Shown one piece after another: positions 1 through 7,901 of a stretch of 64,000 bases of DNA. The DNA is from Marinospirillum alkaliphilum DSM 21637 (lineage in GTDB: Bacteria; Pseudomonadota; Gammaproteobacteria; Pseudomonadales; Halomonadaceae). Position numbers and translations under genes: made by a program. A model generated the notes under the pieces. The model saw only the letters and a program-made list of their open reading frames with translations. It was not told the DNA's origin and made no database searches. Location of the stretch: positions 124,001 to 188,000 of the forward strand of contig NZ_FPJW01000002.1 of the NCBI RefSeq assembly GCF_900119735.1. Direction: 5' to 3'. Within the stretch, counting starts at the first letter, position 1, and every line of letters starts with the position of its first letter.

Positions 1-9
1 GAGGACATC

Positions 10-1131
10 ATGGCTTTAAACACGATTGAAGAAATTATTGAAGACATCCGCCAGGGCAAGATGGTTATCCTGATGGATGATGAAGATCGCGAAAATGAAG
101 GTGATCTGATCATTGCTGCCGAAAAGGTCACTGCTGCCGATATCAACTTCATGGCCCGGCATGCCTGCGGTCTGATTTGTCTGACGCTGACGTCACAGCG
201 TTGTGAGCAACTGGACCTGCCGTTGATGGTGGATCGCAATGGCGCCCAGTTTTCCACCAATTTCACCCTGTCGATTGAAGCCGCTGAAGGGGTGACCACC
301 GGTATTTCTGCAGCCGATCGCGCCCATACCGTGCAGGTGGCCGTAGCACGTAATGCCAAGGCCGCTGATATTGTGCAGCCGGGCCACATTTTCCCGTTGC
401 GCGCGCAACCGGGTGGGGTGTTGCAGCGTGCCGGTCATACCGAAGCTGGTTGTGATCTTGCCTGGCTGGCGGGTTTTGAATCGGCATCGGTGATTGTTGA
501 GATCATGAATGATGATGGCACCATGGCGCGTCGTCCGGATCTGGAAAAGTTTGCTGAAAAACACAATCTGAAGATTGGCACCATTGCCGACCTGATTCAT
601 TACCGAGTGGTGAATGAGGCAACCGTGCGTCGTGGTGAATCCTACGACCTGCAGACGGAGCAGGGCTGTTTCCGAGTCACCTCCTTCCATGATGATGTGC
701 AGGGTGGCACCCATCTGGCGCTGGTGATGGGTAGTCCCAAACCTGAACAGCCGACTCTGGTGCGTGTGCACCAGGCCGATACTTTCCGTGATTTGCTGGA
801 TGCCCGCTTGCAGGATAAAAACAGCTGGAGCCTGCGCAAGTCGCTGGCACGTATTGCGGAAGCCGGTGAAGGCGTAGTGGTGTTGCTGGACAACACCAGC
901 GCCAAGCCCAGCCTGGAAGTGCAGTTGCGGCATTTCCTCGGCCTGGAGCGTGAAATCCGCACCAGTGCCAAGGATGGCGCAGGCACCTACCTGACCATCG
1001 GTACTGGCGCACAGATCCTGCGTGATGTTGGTGTTGGCAAGATGCGCCTGCTGTCTTCACCGCTGAAATTTGGTGCCCTGTCCGGATTTGATCTGGAAAT
1101 AGTGGAAACCCTGAGCGTAGACGATTACTGA
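10..1131 (+). CDS. ribBA: 3,4-dihydroxy-2-butanone-4-phosphate synthase with degenerate GTP cyclohydrolase II-like domain
   Basis: Converts ribulose 5-phosphate to 3,4-dihydroxy-2-butanone 4-phosphate for riboflavin synthesis. The N-terminal ~200 residues carry the acidic loop DDEDRENEGD and the HTEAGCDL motif of RibB. The C-terminal ~165 residues align with GTP cyclohydrolase II, beginning LVRVH, but the zinc-binding Cys-x10-Cys-x-Cys region is replaced by a cysteine-free stretch (residues ~250-275). That half is therefore probably not a cyclohydrolase, as in the RibBX variant known from Proteobacteria. A GAGG ribosome site lies at the very left edge of the window. The next gene is ribH, 27 bp downstream, so the two likely form an operon. 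RibB assignment is firm; loss of RibA activity is inferred from the missing ligands. Confidence 0.95.
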   Translation: MALNTIEEIIEDIRQGKMVILMDDEDRENEGDLIIAAEKVTAADINFMARHACGLICLTLTSQRCEQLDLPLMVDRNGAQFSTNFTLSIEAAEGVTTGISAADRAHTVQVAVARNAKAADIVQPGHIFPLRAQPGGVLQRAGHTEAGCDLAWLAGFESASVIVEIMNDDGTMARRPDLEKFAEKHNLKIGTIADLIHYRVVNEATVRRGESYDLQTEQGCFRVTSFHDDVQGGTHLALVMGSPKPEQPTLVRVHQADTFRDLLDARLQDKNSWSLRKSLARIAEAGEGVVVLLDNTSAKPSLEVQLRHFLGLEREIRTSAKDGAGTYLTIGTGAQILRDVGVGKMRLLSSPLKFGALSGFDLEIVETLSVDDY

Positions 1132-1158
1132 ACACGACTGACAGAAGAGATAACCAAG

Positions 1159-1635
1159 ATGCAAGAGATCAAACAGACCGAAGGTCAGCTGCAGGGTATC
1201 AGGGGCCAGTTTGTACTGGTGGTGGGTCGCTTTAACAGTTTTGTGGTGGAAAGCCTGGTCAGCGGTGCAGTGGATACCCTGCGCCGCCATGGTGTGGCTG
1301 CTGAGCAGATTGAAATTGTGCGTGCTCCCGGAGCCTGGGAATTGCCACTGGCAGTGAAAAAGGTATTGCAGACGCGTCAACCTGCAGCCGTGATTGTGCT
1401 GGGTGCAGTGATCCGTGGGGGTACACCGCATTTTGAATATGTGGCCGGTGAGTGTAACTCTGCACTGGGTCGTTTGATGATGGAATTTGAAACGCCGATT
1501 GCCAATGGTGTTTTGACCGTTAACTCGATTGAGCAGGCGATTGAGCGCTCCGGAACCAAAATGGGTAACAAGGGTGTGGAAGCGGCAGATGCGGCGCTGG
1601 AAATGGTCAATCTGCTGAATACCCTGGGGAACTGA
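1159..1635 (+). CDS. ribH: 6,7-dimethyl-8-ribityllumazine synthase
   Basis: Condenses 5-amino-6-ribitylamino-uracil with dihydroxybutanone phosphate, the penultimate riboflavin step, and normally forms 60-mer capsids. At 158 residues it has the usual length. Visible family motifs are [18 protein letters not shown] (nucleobase pocket), [17 protein letters not shown] (phosphate-binding and catalytic His region) and [19 protein letters not shown] at the C-terminus. It follows ribBA and its stop is one base from the nusB start codon, so translation is probably coupled. This ribH-nusB pairing is common in gammaproteobacteria. Confidence 0.97.
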   Translation: MQEIKQTEGQLQGIRGQFVLVVGRFNSFVVESLVSGAVDTLRRHGVAAEQIEIVRAPGAWELPLAVKKVLQTRQPAAVIVLGAVIRGGTPHFEYVAGECNSALGRLMMEFETPIANGVLTVNSIEQAIERSGTKMGNKGVEAADAALEMVNLLNTLGN

Positions 1636-1636
1636 C

Positions 1637-2146
1637 ATGGCTTCAGGCAAGAATGGTAAACCTTCTCGCAGTCAGGCTCGCAGCGCTGCCCGACAGCTGA
1701 CCTTGCAGGCATTATATCAGTGGCAGGTCAGTGGTAATGCCATGCACCAGGTGGAGGCTTACATCCGTGCAGCCCTGCCAGACGATGGCCTGGAACCTCA
1801 TGAAGACATCGCTGCAGTATTAAAAACCGCTGATCTGGCCTATTTCCATGAAATGGCCCAGGCGGTTGCTCGTCAGCAGACAGAGCTGGATGAGAGTTTT
1901 GCCCCTTTTCTGGATCGCCGGGTTAATGAGCTGGACCCGATCGAGCTGGCCATTCTGCGTCTGGGCAGTTATGAGCTGACTCAGCGGCTGGATGTCCCCT
2001 ACCGTGTGGTGATCAACGAAGCAGTGGAACTGGCCAAACGCTTTGGTGGCACCGACAGTCACAAGTACGTCAACGGCATTCTCGACAAGCTGGCGCAGCG
2101 TGCCCGTGCTGCCGAAATTCAGGCACGACGTAGTTCACAAGGCTAA
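1637..2146 (+). CDS. nusB: Transcription antitermination factor NusB
   Basis: RNA-binding component of the rRNA antitermination complex, where it pairs with NusE (S10) on boxA RNA. The 169-residue protein has the arginine-rich N-terminus (SRSQARSAARQLTLQALYQWQ) and the helical core ending in ELDPIELAILRLGSYEL and NEAVELAKRFGGTDSHKYVNGILD, both diagnostic of NusB. A GGGGAACTG ribosome site overlaps the end of ribH. The gene sits in a tight ribBA-ribH-nusB-thiL-pgpA run. Confidence 0.97.
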   Translation: MASGKNGKPSRSQARSAARQLTLQALYQWQVSGNAMHQVEAYIRAALPDDGLEPHEDIAAVLKTADLAYFHEMAQAVARQQTELDESFAPFLDRRVNELDPIELAILRLGSYELTQRLDVPYRVVINEAVELAKRFGGTDSHKYVNGILDKLAQRARAAEIQARRSSQG

Positions 2147-2150
2147 GTGA

Positions 2151-3122
2151 ATGGATGAATTTGCCCTGATCAACCGCTGGTTCACCGGTATTGGCCCAAA
2201 ACTGCCTGAAGTGGTGGCTGGAGTGGGTGATGACTGTGCCCTGCTGCAGTTGCAGCCAGGTGAACAGTTGGCCATCTCGGTGGATACCTCAGTGGTTGAT
2301 CGGCACTTTCCTGCCCAGGCTGATCCTTGGGCGATTGGTTGGCGTGCACTGGCAGTCGCCCTCTCGGACCTGGCTGCAATGGCCGCACGGCCGCTGGGTT
2401 TTACCCTTGCCGTGACCTTGCCGCAGGTGGATGAAACCTGGCTGGATGCCTTCAGTCAGGGGCTCAGAGCCCTGGCCGATCAGACCCGTTGTCCGTTGAT
2501 TGGGGGTGATACCACCCGTGGTCCCCTGAGTTTTTCCGTACAGGTGCATGGCGCTGTGGATGCTCAGCATGTCTGGCGACGCTCCGGTGCCCGGGCCGGT
2601 GACGTGATTGCCTTGCTGGGTCCGGTCGGATTGGCCAATGCCGGTCTGAGAAGCCTGCTGGAACAGCCGGAGCGTGGCAGCAGTCGCCAGCAATGGAGCC
2701 TTGCTGAACAGGCTTACATGTTGCCTCGGCCACTCATCCGGGAAGCCCTGCGATTGATGCAGGGATGCCGCATTCATGCTGCGATAGATGTCTCGGATGG
2801 CTTGCTGGCTGATCTGCAACACCTGTTAGCCGCTTCGGCGCTGGCTGCGGAACTGGATACTGAATCCCTGGTGCTGGCACCGGAGCTGATTGCTCAGTTG
2901 GGTGAAGTGGAAGCCCTTGAGGCAGCGCTGCAGGGTGGTGACGACTATGCACTGATATTGGCACTGGACGAGCAGGACTTTGATCTGGCACGTAACCTTT
3001 GCCCCGGCTTGCAGCAAATAGGGCGCTGTGTACCTGGTGCCGGTATTCGCACGCCACAGGGGCGGGTGCTGGAGCCGCGCGGTTACAATCATTTTGCCAT
3101 GACCAGTGCGGGGTATTCATGA
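2151..3122 (+). CDS. thiL: Thiamine-monophosphate kinase
   Basis: Phosphorylates thiamine monophosphate to the active cofactor thiamine diphosphate using ATP. The 323-residue protein belongs to the PurM/AIR synthase fold: N-terminal GVGDDCALL motif, the metal-binding stretch SDLAAMAARPLGFTLAVTLP, then IGGDTTRGPLSFSV, and IDVSDGLLADLQHL and GGDDYALILAL in the C-terminal half. The start is supported by AAGG eight bases upstream at the nusB end. Its stop overlaps the pgpA start as ATGA, which indicates coupling. Confidence 0.97.
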   Translation: MDEFALINRWFTGIGPKLPEVVAGVGDDCALLQLQPGEQLAISVDTSVVDRHFPAQADPWAIGWRALAVALSDLAAMAARPLGFTLAVTLPQVDETWLDAFSQGLRALADQTRCPLIGGDTTRGPLSFSVQVHGAVDAQHVWRRSGARAGDVIALLGPVGLANAGLRSLLEQPERGSSRQQWSLAEQAYMLPRPLIREALRLMQGCRIHAAIDVSDGLLADLQHLLAASALAAELDTESLVLAPELIAQLGEVEALEAALQGGDDYALILALDEQDFDLARNLCPGLQQIGRCVPGAGIRTPQGRVLEPRGYNHFAMTSAGYS

Positions 3123-3595
3123 ACAAGGCCCCGGCCAGTGTATGGCGTAACCCAGTGCATTTTCTGGCCTTTGGTCTGGGCAGCGGGGCTTCACCCTGGG
3201 CACCGGGCACCATGGGCACTGTGGCAGCGGTCCCACTTTATTTTCTGCTGGTGCAGTTGCCGTTGAGTCTTTACCTGTTGGTGTTGTTGATCACCTTTGT
3301 GGTTGGTTGCTGGTTATGTGAAAAAACCTCGGCTGATCTGGGTGTACATGATCACAGCGGTATTGTCTGGGATGAGTTTGTGGGTTACTGGCTGACCATG
3401 TTGGCCTTGCCTGTGAGTCTGGGTTGGGCGCTGGCTGGTTTTGTACTGTTCCGTTTTTTTGACATCATCAAACCCTGGCCAATCCGTTGGGTTGATCAAC
3501 GGGTGGGTGGTGGTTTTGGCATTATGCTGGATGACGTGCTGGCGGCGGTTTATGCCGGAGCAATCTTACATCTGGTATGGTATTTCTGGGGTTGA
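3119..3595 (+). CDS. pgpA: Phosphatidylglycerophosphatase A
   Basis: Inner-membrane phosphatase that dephosphorylates phosphatidylglycerophosphate to phosphatidylglycerol. The open frame extends further upstream, but the ATG overlapping the thiL stop (ATGA) gives the normal 158-residue protein. Motifs: GSGASPWAPGTMGTVAAVPLYF near the start (family form GSGxxPxAPGTxGS), VWDEFVGYW in the middle, and RFFDIIKPWPIRW with MLDDVLAAVYAG near the end, the acidic pair being the catalytic metal site. Three to four hydrophobic segments are visible. It is the last gene of the riboflavin/thiamine operon. Confidence 0.96.
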   Translation: MNKAPASVWRNPVHFLAFGLGSGASPWAPGTMGTVAAVPLYFLLVQLPLSLYLLVLLITFVVGCWLCEKTSADLGVHDHSGIVWDEFVGYWLTMLALPVSLGWALAGFVLFRFFDIIKPWPIRWVDQRVGGGFGIMLDDVLAAVYAGAILHLVWYFWG

Positions 3596-3650
3596 GCCTT
3601 TCCGTTCTGAATAGTCATCAACCCAGGGTTTTATCCAAAGGAGTGCAGGA

Positions 3651-4892
3651 ATGAAGAAGATTGGACTGATTGGCGCTCTGCTGTTGGTACTGTTGATTGG
3701 TGCCAGCATCATGACAGGACGCCTTTTTGATCAGCAGTTACACCAGATGACCGAAGAGTTGCTGCTTGACCCAAGGGTTGAGCTGCTGGGCATGCAAACT
3801 GAAAAAGGACTTTTTTCATCATCCGGTAGCCAGCAACTGGCCATGGATCTGGATGGCATGGCACAACTGGTGATTGAAACCCGTTGGCAAACCCGCCATT
3901 TCCCCGGCTGGCTGACTTACCAGGGTGATGTTCAGCTGTTGATGGAGGGTGCTGGTGAAACCTTTAATGTATTTGAAGAGTTAGGCATTCAGCCGCCAGT
4001 TTATCAAGGGCGGGCAGACTGGCGTAAAGCCACCTGGCAGATGAGCCTGGCGCCTTTTGAGTTTCAGGATGGCAGTCTGGTGTTCCAGACTACTGAACTG
4101 CAGATGCAGGGGGTTTATTACTATTCCGGGCAGCAGCAGGCCAGCTTTTCAGTGGCGCATATGACGCTGGAAGACAAGGGTTATCAAGCGACACGCCTGG
4201 ATTTGCATAACCTCGCGCTGAAAATGGACCAGTCAGGTTCTTACCCATGGGTTTCCGGTGATTTGTTGATGTCACTGGAGCGGGCGGAGTTTGCAGGCCC
4301 GCAGGGTCAATTGTTGATCAATAATCCTTCGTGGAGCCAGCAGTTGCATTTTGATGCCCGTGCATTTGATCTGGCGCTGCAACTGGATCTGGGTGAGATT
4401 TCTGCGCTGGGGCAGCCGCTGGCCAGTGGCAAGCTGGCGCTGAAAACGCGTGATGTAAACGGTCAGGCCATGGCGGATTTGTTGGAGCTGATGGGACGCA
4501 ACCCTGATCTGGCACAAGCCAGTGAGGCGGATCTGGAACAGGCGATGAATGCCCTCGACCGTTTGCTGGCAGGCTCTCCGGCCTTGCTGCTGGAAAGATT
4601 GGATTTCAGCATCAAGGCGCCTTTTGTGGTTGACCAGAAGGCAGTGGGTGAGCTGGCTTTTGATGGTCGTAATCTGCCAGTCAGCTATCTGCAGCAGATG
4701 GGTGAAGGTCAGCTGGATCCTGAGGACTTGTTTAACCGCATCCGTCTGGAGCTGACTTTTGATCAGATTCATCCGGGCTTGTTGATGATGGTGGGTATTC
4801 CACCCTTTATGGTGGACCCTACTCAACCGGAGCAGAAATTGGTGATGGAAAATGGTGAAGTCCGCTTGAATGGCCAACTGCTGCCTTTCTGA
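3651..4892 (+). CDS. DUF945 (YdgA-type) envelope protein
   Basis: A 413-residue protein with an N-terminal signal anchor (KKIGLIGALLLVLLIGASIM) followed by a long periplasmic part. The spacing of GLFSSSG and the later alternating strands resemble the DUF945/YdgA family, whose members look like AsmA-type envelope proteins; no enzymatic role is established. A Shine-Dalgarno AAGGAG lies 11 bases before the ATG. It is monocistronic as far as can be seen, 55 bp after pgpA and followed at once by a bidirectional terminator. Confidence 0.75.
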   Translation: MKKIGLIGALLLVLLIGASIMTGRLFDQQLHQMTEELLLDPRVELLGMQTEKGLFSSSGSQQLAMDLDGMAQLVIETRWQTRHFPGWLTYQGDVQLLMEGAGETFNVFEELGIQPPVYQGRADWRKATWQMSLAPFEFQDGSLVFQTTELQMQGVYYYSGQQQASFSVAHMTLEDKGYQATRLDLHNLALKMDQSGSYPWVSGDLLMSLERAEFAGPQGQLLINNPSWSQQLHFDARAFDLALQLDLGEISALGQPLASGKLALKTRDVNGQAMADLLELMGRNPDLAQASEADLEQAMNALDRLLAGSPALLLERLDFSIKAPFVVDQKAVGELAFDGRNLPVSYLQQMGEGQLDPEDLFNRIRLELTFDQIHPGLLMMVGIPPFMVDPTQPEQKLVMENGEVRLNGQLLPF

Positions 4893-4909
4893 GTGGTCAT
4901 CCATGAAAA

Positions 4910-4940
4910 ACAAAAAGCCGCCCATCAGGCGGCTTTTTGT
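4910..4940. terminator. Bidirectional Rho-independent terminator
   Basis: A perfect stem, ACAAAAAGCCGCC paired with GGCGGCTTTTTGT around a five-base loop, with an A run on one side and a T run on the other. It lies between convergent genes and can end transcripts from both the DUF945 gene and the small gene on the minus strand. Confidence 0.9.
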
Positions 4941-4951
4941 TTCAGAAGAAC

Positions 4952-5161
4952 TCAGAGTTCTTCATCATCAAAGTCAAAATCATCTTCGAGCTGTCGGCGC
5001 AGCCTGCGCTCTTCCAGCATGGCCTCGATCATACGGCGTTTGGCAATTGGCGAACCATCTCGGTTGGTATCCTTGCCGCCCAGATCAATTTCATACTCGT
5101 CATCATTGACAGCTGCATCAAAGACATCTTCATCGACATAAGAGGCGTCTTCACGACCCAT
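4952..5161 (-). CDS. Small PA3496-family protein (conserved hypothetical)
   Basis: A very acidic 69-residue protein ending in a run of Asp and Glu (DDFDFDDEEL) after a basic helix RRMIEAMLEERRLRRQL. This acidic, then basic-helical, then acidic layout matches the small family annotated in Pseudomonas after PA3496 as a putative envelope-integrity protein; the function is unknown. There is no signal peptide. It lies directly downstream of the LOV gene on the same strand (73 bp gap) and ends at the shared terminator. Confidence 0.7.
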   Translation of the reverse strand: MGREDASYVDEDVFDAAVNDDEYEIDLGGKDTNRDGSPIAKRRMIEAMLEERRLRRQLEDDFDFDDEEL

Positions 5162-5234
5162 GGCTCAGGCTACTCCAGCAGTTGTTGACCACAGCTGCTA
5201 TATAGGACTTTTTAACTCGGATGACAAGCAAAAT

Positions 5235-5657
5235 TTATCTGGAGGGCGAAGTTTCGCTGGCCTGGCGCAGTTGCATCAGTTCGGTGACATCCTTTTGAAC
5301 GCCGATAAAATAGGTCAGTTGATCTTCATCGTTAAACACTGGTGTGATGGAAAGCTCATTCCAGAACAGGCTGCCATCCTTGCGATAGTTGCGCAGTATC
5401 TCCCGGCAAGGGCGATTTTCACGAATGGCGGCACGAATCCGTTCCAGTGCAGGCTGGTCACGGTCATCACCTTGCAGAAAACGGCAATCTTGATAGAGGA
5501 TTTCGTCTGCTGAGTAGCCGGTCAGTTGCTCAAAGCCCTTATTCACATAGATAAGGATGTTTTCATCGCCTTCCTGCTCGGCAATCACGATGCCATCCTG
5601 CGACTCGTTAACAATGCGTTCGAGCAGGTCTGGGCTGATCATGGGCTTGGCTTTCAT
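5235..5657 (-). CDS. Short LOV-domain blue-light photoreceptor
   Basis: A 140-residue protein consisting of one PAS/LOV domain with short flanking helices and no output domain. The flavin-adduct motif appears as DCRFLQG with the photoactive cysteine at residue 58; family forms are NCRFLQG. Further LOV signatures are YVNKGFEQLTGY, LRNYRKDGSLFWNELSITPV and YFIGVQKDVTE. Overall it closely resembles the short LOV proteins of Pseudomonas putida, which bind FMN and dimerise through terminal helices. ATG at 5657 is preferred over an in-frame TTG seven codons upstream that has no ribosome site. It lies 127 bp downstream of the nsrR-like gene start-to-stop side, on the same strand. The biological output is unknown. 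Confidence 0.9.
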   Translation of the reverse strand: MKAKPMISPDLLERIVNESQDGIVIAEQEGDENILIYVNKGFEQLTGYSADEILYQDCRFLQGDDRDQPALERIRAAIRENRPCREILRNYRKDGSLFWNELSITPVFNDEDQLTYFIGVQKDVTELMQLRQASETSPSR

Positions 5658-5784
5658 AGTGTTCTTCTTTTTTGGCAAGAGGTTACAGCATCACTATGCA
5701 GGCAGTTGCCGCAAATTTCAATGCGCAAAAAAACAGGGCAGTGGCTGCAATGCAGTCTACTGCCCGGTCTGATGGATCAGTGGA

Positions 5785-6252
5785 TCAGGATACAGCCATG
5801 ACTCGCAAGGGAAGTGCGTCATCATCCTGAATGCCCAGCAGTGAGCGCATGTCAGCAGGATTACTGAGCAGGTTCTGCAGGGTGTATTGATCCAGTACAG
5901 CCAAAAAGGCTTCCTGAGCTTTCTGCATCATGGGCTTGAGTTCGCAGGCACCAGTGATCGGGCAGGTCAGTTTTTTGCAATCCACCACTTCCAGAGTGGT
6001 TTCAAAGTCACGCACCAGGTGGCCAAGGTTAACGCTGGCGGGGTCACGCTCCAGACGCAAGCCGCCGTATTTGCCCCGCACGGTCTGGATGTAGTCCATC
6101 TGTCCCAGCTTGTGGACAATTTTCATCAGGTGGTTGCGTGAAATATCGAAGTGGTAGGCAATGTCGCTGATGGTGACCAGACGGTCATCCTGCTGGATTC
6201 CCAGAAACATCATCACCCGGATGGCATAATCAGTTTGACGGGTAAGCTGCAT
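5785..6252 (-). CDS. nsrR: Rrf2-family nitric-oxide-sensing repressor (NsrR-like)
   Basis: A 155-residue winged-helix regulator. The N-terminus MQLTRQTDYAIR and the recognition helix SRNHLMKIVHKL match NsrR. Three cysteines at residues 92, 97 and 103 (CKKLTCPITGAC) have the NsrR iron-sulfur cluster spacing. The following ELKPMMQKAQEAFLAVLDQY is also NsrR-like rather than IscR-like. NsrR represses NO-detoxification genes until NO damages its cluster. No hmp or NO reductase gene lies in the window, so its targets are elsewhere apart from possible autoregulation at a palindrome upstream. Confidence 0.88.
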   Translation of the reverse strand: MQLTRQTDYAIRVMMFLGIQQDDRLVTISDIAYHFDISRNHLMKIVHKLGQMDYIQTVRGKYGGLRLERDPASVNLGHLVRDFETTLEVVDCKKLTCPITGACELKPMMQKAQEAFLAVLDQYTLQNLLSNPADMRSLLGIQDDDALPLRVMAVS

Positions 6253-6290
6253 GGTTTTTCCTCCGTGGATTACAGACCCAGAACCCTCTT

Positions 6291-6302
6291 ATCCTTAAGG
6301 AT
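6291..6302. promoter_or_regulatory. Candidate operator palindrome upstream of nsrR
   Basis: A perfect 12-bp palindrome ATCCTTAAGGAT centred about 44 bp upstream of the nsrR start codon in an AT-rich 253-bp intergenic region. Position and symmetry fit an autoregulatory site, but it does not clearly match the known NsrR consensus, so the assignment is tentative. The remainder of the 6253-6505 gap shows no gene. Confidence 0.35.
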
Positions 6303-6505
6303 TTCAGATCACAAAATTTGGTAAATCCATCATATAACAGGCAGCTGCTCCAGCGTTGTGAGTAATTACAGGGAAAAGGTTCCTGCTTTTAACATCATGT
6401 AAAGCTGAAGCCGGGGCGTATTTCTAAAGTTTACCCCTATTTGCCTTTTTGTTCACCAATATTAACAGCGCAGCAGTTTGCCTCCAGTGTCGTGTGCAAC
6501 CGACA

Positions 6506-7174
6506 TCAGCGCAGCAAGGGGTATAACTTTGGCCAGACGTTATCCAGAATGATCGCCTGGGCCTCGGCGGTGGGGTGGAGTCCATCCTGTTGCATCAGAC
6601 CTGGTTGGTCTGCAACACCTGCCAGCAGGAAGGGCACCAGTGGCAGTCGGTTTGCAGCTGCCAGCTCTGGATAAAGTGCTGCAAACTGATCGGTGTAACG
6701 TGGGCCGTAGTTGGGTGGCAGCAGGATACCAAGCAGCAGCACTTCAGCCCCCTGATCCCGGCTCATACGGATCATCTGGTTTAGATTGTTGTGGATGCGT
6801 GGAATTGGCTGGCCACGCAACCCATCATTGGCGCCCAGCTCCAGTAGAACAATCTGCGGTTGGTGTTGTCTCAGCAGGGCCGGTAGACGGGTGAGTCCAC
6901 CACTGGTGGTTTCACCGCTGACAGACGCATTAACCACCCGCCAGGGCTGGCCTTGATGGTTTAATCCCTGTTGTTGCAGGCGCTGCTCCAGCAGGCTGAC
7001 CCAGCCGCTATCGGCTGGAATATTGTAAGCTGCACTCAGGCTATCACCCATTACCAGCAGTACTGGACTGCGCTCAGCCAGTGCGGGAGCAGTAAAAAAC
7101 AGCAGCAGGACCACTGGCCACCAGCGGATTTTTTTCAGACTGGATTCTTTTATACCCGAGCATGGAAAACACAT
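6506..7174 (-). CDS. tesA: Multifunctional acyl-CoA thioesterase I / lysophospholipase (periplasmic)
   Basis: A 222-residue SGNH hydrolase. A signal peptide ends at ALA (residue 33), so the enzyme is periplasmic. The GDSLSAAY block has the nucleophile Ser45; GANDGLRG is block III and DGLHPTAEAQ carries the catalytic Asp-His. The start at 7174 is supported by AAGGAG nine bases upstream on the minus strand. That ATG and the ATG of the divergent ABC gene overlap inside the same CATG. In E. coli tesA is likewise divergent from ybbAP. Confidence 0.94.
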   Translation of the reverse strand: MCFPCSGIKESSLKKIRWWPVVLLLFFTAPALAERSPVLLVMGDSLSAAYNIPADSGWVSLLEQRLQQQGLNHQGQPWRVVNASVSGETTSGGLTRLPALLRQHQPQIVLLELGANDGLRGQPIPRIHNNLNQMIRMSRDQGAEVLLLGILLPPNYGPRYTDQFAALYPELAAANRLPLVPFLLAGVADQPGLMQQDGLHPTAEAQAIILDNVWPKLYPLLR

Positions 7175-7901
7175 GACAACAAACTCCTTGAACAGAACAT
7201 CCGACCTGAGTGAGACGGTGATACAGGCAAAAGGTTTAGGTTACCAGGTACAGCAACAAGACAAACCGCTGACCATTCTGCGCAATCTGGATCTGAACAT
7301 CCAGCATGGAGAGCGGGTTGCCATTCTTGGCCCTTCCGGTGCCGGAAAGTCAACGTTGCTGGCATTGCTGGCAGGCCTGGACACACCTACCGAAGGCGAG
7401 CTGCTGTGGAAAGGCGCACCTTTCAGCCGACTGGATGAAGATGCCCGTGCGGATGTCAGGGCCAGGGAAGTTGGTTTCATTTTTCAGTCTTTTCAATTGT
7501 TACCGGAGCTGACGGCACTGGAAAATGTCATGCTGCCGCTGGAGTTGCGCAATGAGCGGGATGCGCGCCAGCAAGCCCTGCAGTGGCTTGAACGTGTTGG
7601 TTTGTCACAACGCGCGGGCCATCGCCCGACCCAGTTGTCCGGTGGTGAACAGCAGCGAGTGGCCATTGCCCGCGCTTTTGCCTGTCGACCGCAGGTGCTG
7701 TTTGCAGATGAGCCAACCGGCAACCTGGATGAAGCCAATGGCCGCAAGGTGGCCGATCTGCTGTTTGATCTGAATGACAGTGCCGGGCAGGCCATGACAC
7801 TGATTCTGGTCACCCATGATCGCCAACTGGCAGCACGCTGTCAGCGTATTCTGCAGCTGGAGGCCGGGCAACTGGTGGATGAGGTTGCTGCGGATGAATG
7901 A
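7173..7901 (+). CDS. ybbA: ABC transporter ATP-binding protein (YbbA/LolD type)
   Basis: A 242-residue ATPase: Walker A GPSGAGKST (residues 53-61), Q-loop FQSFQLLP, signature LSGGEQQRVAIARAF, Walker B VLFADEPTG and H-loop VTHD. It resembles MacB/LolD-type ATPases that partner FtsX-like permeases. The permease gene follows with an 8-bp overlap. The ribosome site at the chosen ATG is weak (GGAAAA); an in-frame GTG at 7217 is a possible alternative and would remove the overlap with tesA. Confidence 0.93.
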   Translation: MTTNSLNRTSDLSETVIQAKGLGYQVQQQDKPLTILRNLDLNIQHGERVAILGPSGAGKSTLLALLAGLDTPTEGELLWKGAPFSRLDEDARADVRAREVGFIFQSFQLLPELTALENVMLPLELRNERDARQQALQWLERVGLSQRAGHRPTQLSGGEQQRVAIARAFACRPQVLFADEPTGNLDEANGRKVADLLFDLNDSAGQAMTLILVTHDRQLAARCQRILQLEAGQLVDEVAADE

